Assembly: GCF_014109725.1 (NCBI RefSeq)
Contig: NZ_CP058554.1
Location: 2,976,001 to 3,040,000, forward strand
Reading direction: 5' to 3'
Source of the DNA: Comamonas piscis
GTDB taxonomy: Bacteria > Pseudomonadota > Gammaproteobacteria > Burkholderiales > Burkholderiaceae_C
DNA: 64,000 nucleotides
Position numbers and translations under genes: made by a program. Positions 50,997-59,726 of the stretch are shown piece after piece. Within the stretch, counting starts at the first letter, position 1. The number at the start of each line of letters is the position of its first letter. The notes under the pieces were generated by a model, which was not told the DNA's origin, did not search any database, and saw nothing but the letters and a program-made list of their open reading frames with translations.

Positions 50997-51059
50997 TGCG
51001 GTGCGAGCCGCAAATGCGCAAGGCTGCAAGGGCGATGCACGCTGCACTACCATGGCGGC

Positions 51060-52196
51060 ATGACTGATACCTTGCGCACGCCTGCTGACCGTAACCTCTC
51101 TCCCGTGTTTGACGAAGCCACAGCGCAAGAGGTCGATGCCTTGATCGTTGGTGCCGGGCCGGTGGGCATGTTTGCCGCGTTCCAACTGGGCTTGCAAGGG
51201 GTGCAGGCCCATCTGTGCGACAGCCTGCCGCAGATGGGTGGCCAGTGCATTGCCCTGTATGCCGACAAGCCGATCTACGACATTCCCGGCATTGCGCTGT
51301 GTACCGGTCGCGAGCTGGCGGCCAAGCTGCAAGGCCAGATCCAGCCCTTCCACCCCGTTTTTCATGGCCAAAGCCAGGTGGCGCAGATGCTGCCCCATGG
51401 CGATGGCCGCTGGCGTGTGCAACTGCAGGCCATCGATGGCGCGCCAGCGCAGTGGCTGCTGGGCCGCATCGTACTTATCACCGCCGGTGTGGGTGCTTTT
51501 GTGCCCAAGCAACTGCGGCTGGAGGGGCTGGAGGCCTGGCTGGGCAGCCAGGTGTTCTACCACCCGGTGCTGGGTGATGCCTGGCTGGACCAGGTGCTGG
51601 CCGAGCAAGCAGCGCCCCGCATCGTGGTCAACGGCGGGGATGAATCTGCCGTGGAGGCGGTGTTGGCCGCCGCTGCACATCCGGCGTTGCAGGCGGCCAG
51701 CCTGGTGCTCATGCACCGCCGCGACCAGTTCAACGCCCCCGAGGCGATGCTGCAAAACCTGGCACAGCTGCGCGCAAGCGGCAGGGTGCAGGTCGTCATT
51801 GGTATGCCCCAGACGATCGATGCCGACAGCCGCTTGCAAGGCCTTGGCTATGTGGATGCAGAGGGCAAGGACCAGCAGCTGGCCTGCGACCAGCTGTGGG
51901 TGTACCAAGGCCTGTCGCCCAAGCTTGGCCCCTTGCTGGACTGGAACCTGGCGCTGGAAAAAAAGCAGCTGCAGGTGGCGACCGATACCTTTCAGACCAG
52001 CGCAGCGGGCATCTACGCTGCGGGCGATATCGTCAGCTACCCCGGCAAGCGCAAGCTGATACTGACCGGCTTTTACGAAGCCACGATGGCGGCGATGGCG
52101 GCCATTGAATATCTGCGCGGCGAGAAGCTGCTGCTGGAGTACACGACGACCAGCAAACGCCTGCATGCGCGCCTGGGCGTCTCCCATCCTGATTGA
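51060..52196 (+). CDS. ferredoxin--NADP+ reductase-like flavoprotein (TrxR type)
   Basis: A 378-residue two-domain FAD/NAD(P) enzyme. The FAD motif is ALIVGAGPVGMFAAF (about 27-41), the NADP motif is VVNGGDESAVEA, and the C-terminal FAD loop is IYAAGDIVSYPGK. The Cys-x-x-Cys of thioredoxin reductase is missing, which places it with the TrxR-like ferredoxin/flavodoxin reductases. Exact electron partner unknown. Confidence 0.85.
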   Translation: MTDTLRTPADRNLSPVFDEATAQEVDALIVGAGPVGMFAAFQLGLQGVQAHLCDSLPQMGGQCIALYADKPIYDIPGIALCTGRELAAKLQGQIQPFHPVFHGQSQVAQMLPHGDGRWRVQLQAIDGAPAQWLLGRIVLITAGVGAFVPKQLRLEGLEAWLGSQVFYHPVLGDAWLDQVLAEQAAPRIVVNGGDESAVEAVLAAAAHPALQAASLVLMHRRDQFNAPEAMLQNLAQLRASGRVQVVIGMPQTIDADSRLQGLGYVDAEGKDQQLACDQLWVYQGLSPKLGPLLDWNLALEKKQLQVATDTFQTSAAGIYAAGDIVSYPGKRKLILTGFYEATMAAMAAIEYLRGEKLLLEYTTTSKRLHARLGVSHPD

Positions 52197-52232
52197 TTTC
52201 TCTTTCCCTCTCTCTCCTGCTGAAACCAGTTC

Positions 52233-52709
52233 ATGCCAAGCTCTGCACTGTCCATTCGCCATGCCCGATTTCCTGAGGATCTGGACCAGGTGATCGCCAT
52301 CTTTCGCGAATACATCGCCAGTCCCAAGGCCGATCTTGGTTTTCAGAACTCCGAGCAAGAGTTTGCGGCACTGCCCGGCAAATATGCCGCGCCCCAAGGT
52401 CGGCTGCTGCTGGCCTGGCAAGGCGACACGGTGGTTGGCTGCGCGGCGTTGCGCGCCGTGGATGCCGAATGCTGCGAGCTCAAGCGGGTGTATGTGCGGC
52501 CCGCCGCGCGGGGCCTGCAGCTGGGTCGGCACCTGGTTGAGCAGATGCTGCAAGAAGCCCGTGCTGCGGGCTACCAGCGCATGGCGCTGGATGTCTTGCC
52601 TGAGTTCGAAGCCGCGCAAGCGCTGTACCGCCAACTGGGCTTTGTCGATGCGGAGCCGGTGAGCGCCAACCCGGTGCCTGGCACGGCCTTTCTGGCCCGC
52701 CGCCTGTAG
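52233..52709 (+). CDS. GNAT-family N-acetyltransferase
   Basis: A 158-residue GNAT protein. The acetyl-CoA loop is RPAARGLQLGRHLVEQML (a variant of the R-x-x-G-x-G/A signature), preceded by LKRVYV. The substrate is not predictable. The start is ATG 52233, 36 bases after the reductase gene. Confidence 0.82.
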   Translation: MPSSALSIRHARFPEDLDQVIAIFREYIASPKADLGFQNSEQEFAALPGKYAAPQGRLLLAWQGDTVVGCAALRAVDAECCELKRVYVRPAARGLQLGRHLVEQMLQEARAAGYQRMALDVLPEFEAAQALYRQLGFVDAEPVSANPVPGTAFLARRL

Positions 52710-52777
52710 TTGACTGGATAGCGGCCGCACTGCGGCGATAATTGCCTCCGAAACGAACAACAGAAGGCGTAGCGGCA

Positions 52778-53737
52778 ATGGCGGTGATGGTGTCTTTGAT
52801 TCCCGTGGTGCTGTTCATCGCACTCGGCTACGCCGCAGGGCGCATGGGCTGGGTCAAGGCCACCTCGGTGCGCGATCTGTCCAATATCGTTTTTCTGATC
52901 CTGACGCCGGCGCTGCTGTTTCGCACGATGAGCACGGTGCGTGTGCAAGAACTCAATCTGCAAACCATTGCGGTCTACTTCAGCGCGGCGGGCCTGCTGT
53001 TTGTAAGCACCTTGCTGCTGCAGGGTTTCAGCACCTTGGGCGCCGCCCGGGCGCTGGCCAACTGCTTCAGCAACAACATCATGATCGGGGTGCCGCTGGT
53101 CGGCATGGTGTTTGGGCAAGAAGGCTTGGTGACCCTGTTCACCATTGTCTCGGTCCATGCCTTGATCCTCATGACCTCGGCCACCATTGTGTTTGAGCTG
53201 GCCGTCATGCACCAACAGCAGGCAGCGCTTGGGGGCGCGCGCAGCTACCGCGCGATGGCCATTACGGTGGGCCGGGCGCTGAAAAACGGCATCATCCACC
53301 CGATTCCCTTGCCGATCATTTGCGGCCTGCTGTTCGCGCAAACGGGTCTCAAGATGCCCGAGGTGATCGATACCTCATTGCAGCTGCTGGCCCAGGCGCT
53401 GGGCCCGATGGCGCTGATGCTTGTGGGTATCACCTTGTTCTTCAGTGCGGTAGGGCGCTATCTGGTGCCGGCCAGCCGGATTGCCTTTGTCAAGCTCATC
53501 GTGCATCCGGCGCTGCTGCTTACCATCGGCTGGTTGTGGGGGCTGCGGGGCCTGCCGCTGGTGGTGCTGGCCACCGCCGCATCGCTGCCGGTGGGGGCCA
53601 ATGTGTTCCTGTTCACCCAGCGTTATGAAGTGGGGCGCGAGGAGGTAACAGCCAGCATTGCGGTATCGACCAGCCTGGCCTTGGTGACCATTCCGCTGGT
53701 TCTGCTGGGCCTGGCGCAGCTGCTGAAGACCGGTTAA
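52778..53737 (+). CDS. AEC-family (auxin efflux carrier) transporter
   Basis: A membrane protein of about 319 residues with ten hydrophobic segments in two halves. NCFSNNIMIGVPLVG and a late SLPVGANVFLFTQRY are the broken-helix motifs of the family. It likely exports or imports small organic acids. I chose ATG 52778, with GAAGG upstream; a TTG at 52742 also opens the frame. Confidence 0.85.
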   Translation: MAVMVSLIPVVLFIALGYAAGRMGWVKATSVRDLSNIVFLILTPALLFRTMSTVRVQELNLQTIAVYFSAAGLLFVSTLLLQGFSTLGAARALANCFSNNIMIGVPLVGMVFGQEGLVTLFTIVSVHALILMTSATIVFELAVMHQQQAALGGARSYRAMAITVGRALKNGIIHPIPLPIICGLLFAQTGLKMPEVIDTSLQLLAQALGPMALMLVGITLFFSAVGRYLVPASRIAFVKLIVHPALLLTIGWLWGLRGLPLVVLATAASLPVGANVFLFTQRYEVGREEVTASIAVSTSLALVTIPLVLLGLAQLLKTG

Positions 53738-53747
53738 GCAAATAGGT

Positions 53748-54281
53748 CTAGGCGTCGGGATGGAGCCGGTGCTGCATCAGCAGCTCATCATGCAGCTCGC
53801 CATCAACCAGCAAGGCTGCCGGCTCGGTGCCATAGGCTTTGAACCCTGCTTGCTCGTACAAACGAATGGCGCTGGCATTGGCGGCATTGACGCTCAAGTG
53901 AATCTGCACCGCACCGGGCACCTGGCGGGCAAACGCCACACCCGCTGCCAACAGCGACTGTGCGATGCCCTGACCGCGAAAGCCCGGTTCCACATAAACA
54001 CCCCACAAGGCCATGCGGTGCCGGGTTTTCAGGGCATCCTGGCGGCGAATGCCCAGCATGCCAACCAGTTGGCCCTGTGCAAAAGCACCCAGCACGCCTT
54101 GGTCGGCGCTGGACGCCAGGCGTGCTTCGATCACCGCCAGCGCGCGGTCTTTCTCTTCTTCGTAGCTGGAGCCAAAGGCGCTGGGCGAGGCGCGCAGGCC
54201 GGCCAGACGCAGCAGCTGAAAGGCGGCGGCGTCAGCGGGTGTCAGCCAGCGGATATCAAAGGCAGGCGATGGCATCGCCAT
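53748..54281 (-). CDS. GNAT-family N-acetyltransferase
   Basis: A 177-residue GNAT protein. WGVYVEPGFRGQGIAQSLL is the acetyl-CoA motif, and VNAANASAIRLYEQAGF is the conserved late motif. The ATG overlaps the TGA of pdxH by one base (TGATG), so the two are translationally coupled. The substrate is unknown. Confidence 0.85.
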   Translation of the reverse strand: MAMPSPAFDIRWLTPADAAAFQLLRLAGLRASPSAFGSSYEEEKDRALAVIEARLASSADQGVLGAFAQGQLVGMLGIRRQDALKTRHRMALWGVYVEPGFRGQGIAQSLLAAGVAFARQVPGAVQIHLSVNAANASAIRLYEQAGFKAYGTEPAALLVDGELHDELLMQHRLHPDA

Positions 54282-54928
54282 CAAGGCGCGAGGCGCTCAC
54301 GGATCCAATCGGCACCGTTTTGGCGGTAGCGCAGGCGGTCATGCAGCCGGCTCTTGCGGCCTTGCCAGAACTCCCAGGTATCGGGCACCAGGCGAAAGCC
54401 ACCCCAGTGCGGCGGGCGCGGGGGCTTGAGCAAAAACTGCGCGCCATACTTGGCGGCATTGGTCACCAGCACCGTGCGGCTGTCGATCACCTGGCTTTGC
54501 GGGCTGGCCCAGGCGCCAATGCGCGAATCAAGCGGGCGGCTGTTGAAGTAGGCATCGCTGTCCTCGTCCGACACCTTCTCGACCCGGCCCTCGATGCGCA
54601 CCACGCGCTCCAGCTCCACCCAATGGAACATCAGCGCTGCAAACGGGTTGCCGGCAATCTCGCGGCCTTTGCGGCTGTCGTAATTGGTGAACCAGACAAT
54701 GCCGCGCGCGTCATAGCCCTTGATCAGCACAATGCGGGTGCTGGGCCGGGCATCGGCGCCGACGGTAGCCACCGTCATCGCGTTGGGCTCGGGCAGCTGT
54801 GAGGCGACGGCCTCGTTCATCCAGCGGTCAAACTGGTCGATGGGGGCGGCGCAAGAGGCCGCATCGTTCAGCTCTGCGCGCTCATAGCTTTTGCGCAGAT
54901 CAGCAATGGAGTGGGAGAGTTCGCTCAT
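54281..54928 (-). CDS. pdxH: pyridoxamine 5'-phosphate oxidase
   Basis: A 215-residue FMN enzyme that makes pyridoxal phosphate. RIVLIKGYDARGIVWFTNYDSRKG binds FMN (quoted here in the conserved order only), then VRIEGRVEKV, YFNSRPLDSRIGAWAS and the C-terminal RLHDRLRYR. It starts at ATG 54928 by the conserved MSELSHSIADLRKSY; the frame extends upstream to 54994. Confidence 0.94.
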   Translation of the reverse strand: MSELSHSIADLRKSYERAELNDAASCAAPIDQFDRWMNEAVASQLPEPNAMTVATVGADARPSTRIVLIKGYDARGIVWFTNYDSRKGREIAGNPFAALMFHWVELERVVRIEGRVEKVSDEDSDAYFNSRPLDSRIGAWASPQSQVIDSRTVLVTNAAKYGAQFLLKPPRPPHWGGFRLVPDTWEFWQGRKSRLHDRLRYRQNGADWIRERLAP

Positions 54929-54965
54929 CGCCCGATTGTGCATCGCTTTGGTGCGGGACGGCGAC

Positions 54966-54998
54966 AAAAAAGCCTGTGGGCCGCGAGGCGCCACAGGC
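54966..54998 (-). terminator. intrinsic terminator of sodC
   Basis: GCCTGTGG (complement of 54991-54998) and CCACAGGC (complement of 54972-54979) form the stem on the minus strand. A T-run follows (complement of 54966-54971). It separates sodC from pdxH. Confidence 0.85.
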
Positions 54999-55021
54999 GG
55001 GGCAGAGAGGGGAGGGGACGC

Positions 55022-55558
55022 TTACTGGATCACACCGCAGCCCAGACGCGCACCGGAGTTGCCGGTGGGCTGGGTGGTGTAGTCGTCTTTGTCCTTGTGG
55101 ACCACCACGGCGCGGCCCTTGATGTCGCTGGGCTTGCCGGTGCCGATCGACAGGTCCTTGGTCTCCCAGACCAGGAAGGCAGTACCGGCGGAATCGGCCA
55201 TCAGGCTGGGCAGGTCACCCACATGCGATTGCGTGCCTGCCTTGCCATGCTGGTGGCCGTTGGGGTTGTAGTGGCCGCCAGCGCTCATCGCGTCGGGCGA
55301 TGCGCAGTTGCCGTTTTCATGCACATGGAAGCCGTGCTCGCTGCCGGGGGCCAGGCCTTTGATCTGGGCCATCACACGCACGGTGTCGGGGTTGACCTGG
55401 TAGACGCGGAAATAGCCGCTGATGTTGTTGCCTTCGGTCGGGTTGATCGTCGCCTCGGCCACGGGGGTGGCGCGGTCGGTGGTAGCGCAAGCGCTCAGCA
55501 TGGCAGCGACGGCTGCAGCGGCAGCGATTTTGGCGATAGATGGAATGCGTTGGATCAT
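55022..55558 (-). CDS. sodC: Cu/Zn superoxide dismutase, lipoprotein form
   Basis: A 178-residue periplasmic enzyme. A signal peptide with lipobox LSAC places the lipidated Cys at residue 24. The copper ligands lie in GFHVHENGNC, the bridging and zinc ligands in GGHYNP...GTQSHVGDLP, and a late VVVHKDKDDY follows. It removes superoxide outside the cytoplasm. A terminator follows. Confidence 0.95.
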   Translation of the reverse strand: MIQRIPSIAKIAAAAAVAAMLSACATTDRATPVAEATINPTEGNNISGYFRVYQVNPDTVRVMAQIKGLAPGSEHGFHVHENGNCASPDAMSAGGHYNPNGHQHGKAGTQSHVGDLPSLMADSAGTAFLVWETKDLSIGTGKPSDIKGRAVVVHKDKDDYTTQPTGNSGARLGCGVIQ

Positions 55559-55667
55559 GCGAACTCTCCTGGTCCCTGGGAAAAAAGGGTTTATGACAAG
55601 CCCCTGTTTTTAGCAGCTTGGTGCTGCGCACCGTGTAGTCTGAATGCCAGAAATGGCGGCGTTGTGG

Positions 55668-56588
55668 CTAGTTGGGCGGAGCATCGGAGAGCAGGGCCGC
55701 CGCCAAATCCCAGACCGCTTGCGCCGCAGCGGGCAGGCTGCGCTGGCGGCGCCGCACCAGCATGATGGCCCTTTGCACCTGGGGTGCCAGCTGGCAGACC
55801 TGCAGCGCGCTGAAGCCCTGCGCCGGAATGGCCAAGCCCGGCATGATGCTGATGCCAATGCCCGCCTCGACCATGCGAAACGCGGTGGTGACATGGCCTA
55901 CCTCTTGGACCACCGGGCAGTGCTCGGGCCCGCAGCCGCTTGCCAGCAGTGCGGCATCCATCAGCCGGCGGCTGCCCGATGCATGGTCAAGCAGCACCAG
56001 CGGCTCACCGCGCAGCTGGTCCCAGCGCAAGATGGCGCCGGGCCCGGCTTGTTGCAGTAGAGGGTGGGCAGGAGGCAGTACGGCGACAAAGGGGTCGTGC
56101 TGCAGGCTGATGTAGTCCAGGTCGCCCAGCTCAGGCGGCTCCACCACCACACCAAAATGCACATCGCCGCTGCGCACCTGGGCCAGCACCTCTTGCTGCA
56201 GGCGGTCCACCAGTTGCACTTGGATCTGGGGCAACTGTTGGCCGCAGGCCGCAATGCAGGCGGGCATCAGCGCGGCAGACAAGGTAGGGCTGCTGGCAAT
56301 GCGCACCTGGCCGCGTGCGGCGTGGCCCACGTCGGCCACCTCGGCCAGGGTATCGGCCAGCTCCTGCAGCAAGGGCGCGGCCTTTTGGGCCAGCAGCTGG
56401 CCGGCGTCGGTCAGCAGCACCTCGCGCGTGGTGCGGTCCAGCAGCCGCACATGCAACTGGCCTTCCAGCTCGACCATCGCACGGCTCACGGCCGACTGCG
56501 TCAGTCCCAGGGTTTGGCCGGTCTGGCTGAAGCTGCGGCATTGGGCGACGCAGAGAAACACCTGGAGCTGGCGGAAGCTGACGTGCAT
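55668..56588 (-). CDS. LysR-family transcription regulator
   Basis: A 306-residue regulator. The N-terminal winged helix has FLCVAQCRSFSQTGQTLGLTQSAVSRAM (quoted only as the first half SFSQTGQTLGLTQSAVS for orientation), and the effector domain follows from about residue 90. It is divergent from the SBF-type transporter with a symmetric site between them, so it probably controls that transporter and itself. The effector is unknown. Confidence 0.88.
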   Translation of the reverse strand: MHVSFRQLQVFLCVAQCRSFSQTGQTLGLTQSAVSRAMVELEGQLHVRLLDRTTREVLLTDAGQLLAQKAAPLLQELADTLAEVADVGHAARGQVRIASSPTLSAALMPACIAACGQQLPQIQVQLVDRLQQEVLAQVRSGDVHFGVVVEPPELGDLDYISLQHDPFVAVLPPAHPLLQQAGPGAILRWDQLRGEPLVLLDHASGSRRLMDAALLASGCGPEHCPVVQEVGHVTTAFRMVEAGIGISIMPGLAIPAQGFSALQVCQLAPQVQRAIMLVRRRQRSLPAAAQAVWDLAAALLSDAPPN

Positions 56589-56625
56589 AGTAAAAGCGAA
56601 AAACGGAGATATATGACTTTAAATC

Positions 56626-56648
56626 ATTAATCAATCTTATAAATTAAT
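56626..56648. promoter_or_regulatory. probable LysR-type operator
   Basis: ATTAAT-N11-ATTAAT, a symmetric T-N11-A site, lies between the divergent LysR gene (start 56588) and transporter gene (start 56676). The whole intergenic stretch is AT-rich. Binding is inferred from position and form. Confidence 0.55.
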
Positions 56649-56675
56649 TTTACTTTCGCACTCGAACGGCGTCCA

Positions 56676-57683
56676 ATGGCGCTCATGAAATTCCGTCCCG
56701 ACAACTTCACCCTGATGCTGGTCGCCACCGTGCTGCTGGCCAGTTTTCTGCCTGCCACTGGCCAGGTGGCCAGCAGCTTTGAGGTGTTGACCACCGCCGC
56801 CGTCGCGCTGCTGTTCTTTTTGCATGGCGCCAAGCTCTCGCGCCAGGCCATATTGGCCGGCATCATGCACTGGCGGCTGCACCTGTTTATTGTTGGTAGC
56901 ACCTTTGTGGTGTTTCCGCTGCTGGGCTGGGCGCTCAAGCCGCTGCTGACGCCGCTGGTGTCGCCCGAGCTGTATGTGGGCGTCATGTTCCTCTGCGTGC
57001 TGCCGTCCACCGTGCAGTCGTCGATTGCCTTTGTATCGATGGCGCGGGGCAATATACCGGCCGCCATCTGCAGCGCATCTGCATCGACCTTGCTGGGCGT
57101 CTTCATCACCCCGCTGCTGGTGAGCGTGTTTGTTACCGCCCATGGTGCCAGCGGCTCTTTTGTCGATGCCGTCGGCAAGATCTTGCTGCAGCTTATGCTG
57201 CCCTTTGCGCTGGGCCATTTGCTGCAGCGCTGGGTGGGCCCGTTTATCAAAAAGCATGGCAAGCTCACCAAGGTGGTGGACCAGGGTTCCATCTTGCTGG
57301 TGGTCTATACGGCATTTAGCGCTGCGGTGGTCCAAGGCATCTGGCGCCAGGTGTCCGTCCAAACGCTGGTGGGCCTCTTGGTGATCAGCGCCATCATCCT
57401 GGCACTGGCCTTGCTGCTCACCACCTTCCTGTCGCGCCGCCTGGGCTTTAGCAAGGAAGACGAGATCACCGCCGTGTTCTGCGGCAGCAAAAAGAGCCTG
57501 GTGAGCGGCGTGCCCATGGCCAAGGTGCTGTTTGCCAGCAGCACGGTGGGGATGATGGTATTGCCGCTGATGCTGTTCCATCAAATGCAGCTAATGGTTT
57601 GTGGCGTGTTGGCGGCCAAGTACGCCAAGCGTGCGCAGCTGGCAGAGAAAGAGCAGCTGGCATCGGCCGCAGCCGGCAAGTAG
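56676..57683 (+). CDS. SBF-like bile acid:sodium symporter-family transporter
   Basis: A 335-residue membrane protein with about ten segments, of the YfeH/SBF-like group. The conserved crossing motifs are LPSTVQSSIAFVSMARGN and FCGSKKSLVSGVPMA. The substrate is unknown; sodium-coupled uptake of an organic anion is typical. An alternative start is ATG 56685. Control by the divergent LysR gene is likely. Confidence 0.87.
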   Translation: MALMKFRPDNFTLMLVATVLLASFLPATGQVASSFEVLTTAAVALLFFLHGAKLSRQAILAGIMHWRLHLFIVGSTFVVFPLLGWALKPLLTPLVSPELYVGVMFLCVLPSTVQSSIAFVSMARGNIPAAICSASASTLLGVFITPLLVSVFVTAHGASGSFVDAVGKILLQLMLPFALGHLLQRWVGPFIKKHGKLTKVVDQGSILLVVYTAFSAAVVQGIWRQVSVQTLVGLLVISAIILALALLLTTFLSRRLGFSKEDEITAVFCGSKKSLVSGVPMAKVLFASSTVGMMVLPLMLFHQMQLMVCGVLAAKYAKRAQLAEKEQLASAAAGK

Positions 57684-57714
57684 CCAACACGTCTGGCACG
57701 GCGCCCGCGCGGGT

Positions 57715-58197
57715 TTACTTCAACGCGGGCGTAAAGACGATGCTGTATTTCTCCAGCGCCGGGCCCACTTCCAGCTGCAACTGGCGGCGCTTGGCCGCTG
57801 GCTTGCCACCCGCCACATTGGCGCTGATCTGGATGGCCTTGCCTTTCGCAGTGCAGCGCAGGTTGCTCAGGCTGAGGCCTGTATTGTCGTCATTGATTTC
57901 AGCAAAGCCTTGCGTATGGGCGGCCACGCCGCGCCAATGGGGCGTGTCCTCTGGCTGGTTCATCCACTGTACAAACAGGTAGGGCTGGCCGTTTTGCTCG
58001 CCTTGCACCACGCGGTAAGGCTGGGCCGCCTTTTTGCTGCCCTGGTTGCGGTTGCCGCAGAGCTGCACGCTGGTGACGCTGTCGCTGACCGTGAATCGGT
58101 TGGCGCGGGCCTCAGCAGCCTGGGCGTGATACGGAGAGAACAGCCCGGCGCACAAGGCGCTGAGGCTGGCAAGTTGGCACAAGGTGCGGTAACGCAT
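57715..58197 (-). CDS. exported hypothetical protein, 160 aa
   Basis: The protein starts MRYRTLCQLASLSALCAG and has a signal peptide ending near AQA (about residue 26). The mature part is a small beta-rich domain with two Cys residues (SVQLCGNRN and LSNLRCTAK), which could form a disulfide. I do not recognise the family. I chose ATG 58197; the frame extends to 58266. It is convergent with the transporter gene. Confidence 0.65.
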   Translation of the reverse strand: MRYRTLCQLASLSALCAGLFSPYHAQAAEARANRFTVSDSVTSVQLCGNRNQGSKKAAQPYRVVQGEQNGQPYLFVQWMNQPEDTPHWRGVAAHTQGFAEINDDNTGLSLSNLRCTAKGKAIQISANVAGGKPAAKRRQLQLEVGPALEKYSIVFTPALK

Positions 58198-58352
58198 GAA
58201 GTCAATCGCTAAGAGGTGATGGGTGGCGGCAGCCAAGCATGGCGTTGCGCTGCAAAGCCGAGCCAAACATCATAGGCCTGGGGCAAGTCGCAGCAGCGAA
58301 GATGCTGGGGCGGCAGCGGCAAATATTCGCAAAACATCGCAAGCGATTGCAA

Positions 58353-59513
58353 TCAGGCTGGGCCTGCATGGTCAGGTTTTTTCAGGTCCGCAATCGCTTG
58401 GGCCAGCCGCACAATGCTGAGCGGGCCACAGCCCTCGGCCTCGTTGCTGACGGTCACATACGCCGGCTGCCCCTTGCCGCAGACGGCGGCCAAGGTGCTG
58501 GCCAGCAAGGCTAACGTGGGCGGATCGGGCTGCTGGATGCGGTCAAACGGCGCCAACTGCTTTTCAGCATCGGCGTAGCCATAGGGGCCGAAGATGGGGT
58601 TCACGTTCCAGCGGCAAACCAGCGGGCCCGGCCACAGCGCGCGCAGCAGCGGCAGTTGCTCGGGCATGCGCGGCATCTTGGCATGCAGGCCCAAGCAGTA
58701 GGTAGCACCGGCCTGGCGCAGAATCTGGGCCAGCTGCGGCGCTACATCGGGTCGCAGCCAGTCCGGGTCGCGCACTTCAAAGGCCACAATCGGCCGCCGC
58801 TCTGCCGGCAAGTGGGCCAGCTCGGTCTGCACGGCCAAGGCCAGTTGCTCCAGTTCTGCCAAGGTCTGCTGCAGGTTCAAAACCCGGCTCAAGGGCAGGG
58901 GGCTGAGCTGGAACAGCAGCACGCCCAGCTTGTCCAGCAGGCCTTCGCAGGCGGGGCGCACATAGCTGCTGAGGGCCAGCTCCACATTCAGAAAGGCCGG
59001 GTTGGGCTCGCGGCCACGTCCTTCTTCGCTGCGCACCTGGGCATCGCAGACCAGCGCCGGCGCCTTGACGACAAAGCGAAAGTCCGCCGGCACCTGGGCG
59101 GCATACAGCGCATATTCAGACGGGGCCAGCGGGCGGTAAAAGCTGCGGTCAATGCTGACGGTGCGCAGCAGCGGGTGCTCGGCATAGGCGCTGAGGCCCC
59201 GCTGGGCGAGGATGCGCTCGCTGTAAGCCTTGTCCCAAACCATGCCTTGCCAGCCAGGGTAGGACCAAGACGAGCCCCCCATGCGCAGCAGCGCGGGCAT
59301 CGCCGGTGCTAGGTCTTCGCCGAGCAACGGATAAGCAGCGCCTACGGCCTGCGCACGGCTACGCCCTTTGGCGGCAGCGGGCGTAGGGGGCGTAGGTGAT
59401 GGCGCTGCAAGGTCTTGGCTGCCGCCGGCCGGCGCAGCTGGCGTGGGCGCCAGCGCAGGCGGCGCGGGCTCGGCGCCAAACAGATCCAAATTCAGGTCGG
59501 GGGCTGGGGGCAT
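58353..59513 (-). CDS. DUF72-domain protein
   Basis: A 386-residue protein. A Pro/Ala-rich N-terminal stretch (about 1-70) precedes a DUF72 TIM-barrel-like domain: GGSSWSYPGWQGMVW, then SIDRSFYRPL, FRFVVKAP, LLFQLSPLP and VAFEVRDPDWL. The family resembles sugar-phosphate or endonuclease IV barrels, but its activity is unknown. I chose ATG 59513 over an upstream one at 59531. Confidence 0.82.
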   Translation of the reverse strand: MPPAPDLNLDLFGAEPAPPALAPTPAAPAGGSQDLAAPSPTPPTPAAAKGRSRAQAVGAAYPLLGEDLAPAMPALLRMGGSSWSYPGWQGMVWDKAYSERILAQRGLSAYAEHPLLRTVSIDRSFYRPLAPSEYALYAAQVPADFRFVVKAPALVCDAQVRSEEGRGREPNPAFLNVELALSSYVRPACEGLLDKLGVLLFQLSPLPLSRVLNLQQTLAELEQLALAVQTELAHLPAERRPIVAFEVRDPDWLRPDVAPQLAQILRQAGATYCLGLHAKMPRMPEQLPLLRALWPGPLVCRWNVNPIFGPYGYADAEKQLAPFDRIQQPDPPTLALLASTLAAVCGKGQPAYVTVSNEAEGCGPLSIVRLAQAIADLKKPDHAGPA

Positions 59514-59726
59514 CGCGGCCCAGTATGCCACTGACGGTGCCTGCCAGCGGGATTCGCATTGTTTGACGATTGGATCTGCAGCCGCCCCAACGCTGCGCTG
59601 TCTGCCGCATCCTTGCTACGAAAATTACATATTTCAAAACTGGCAACTGTTCAAATACTCAGTGGCCTCTGGCAGCTATGGCACACTGGCTCTTTTGCCA
59701 GAGAAGCATTGGAGCGAGCGGAGAGC

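Noticed and set aside
50427..52778. A second 783-codon minus-strand open frame
   Set aside because: It covers the efflux channel, the flavoprotein and an acetyltransferase in antisense. It has no ribosome-binding site, and its composition is that of a shadow frame.
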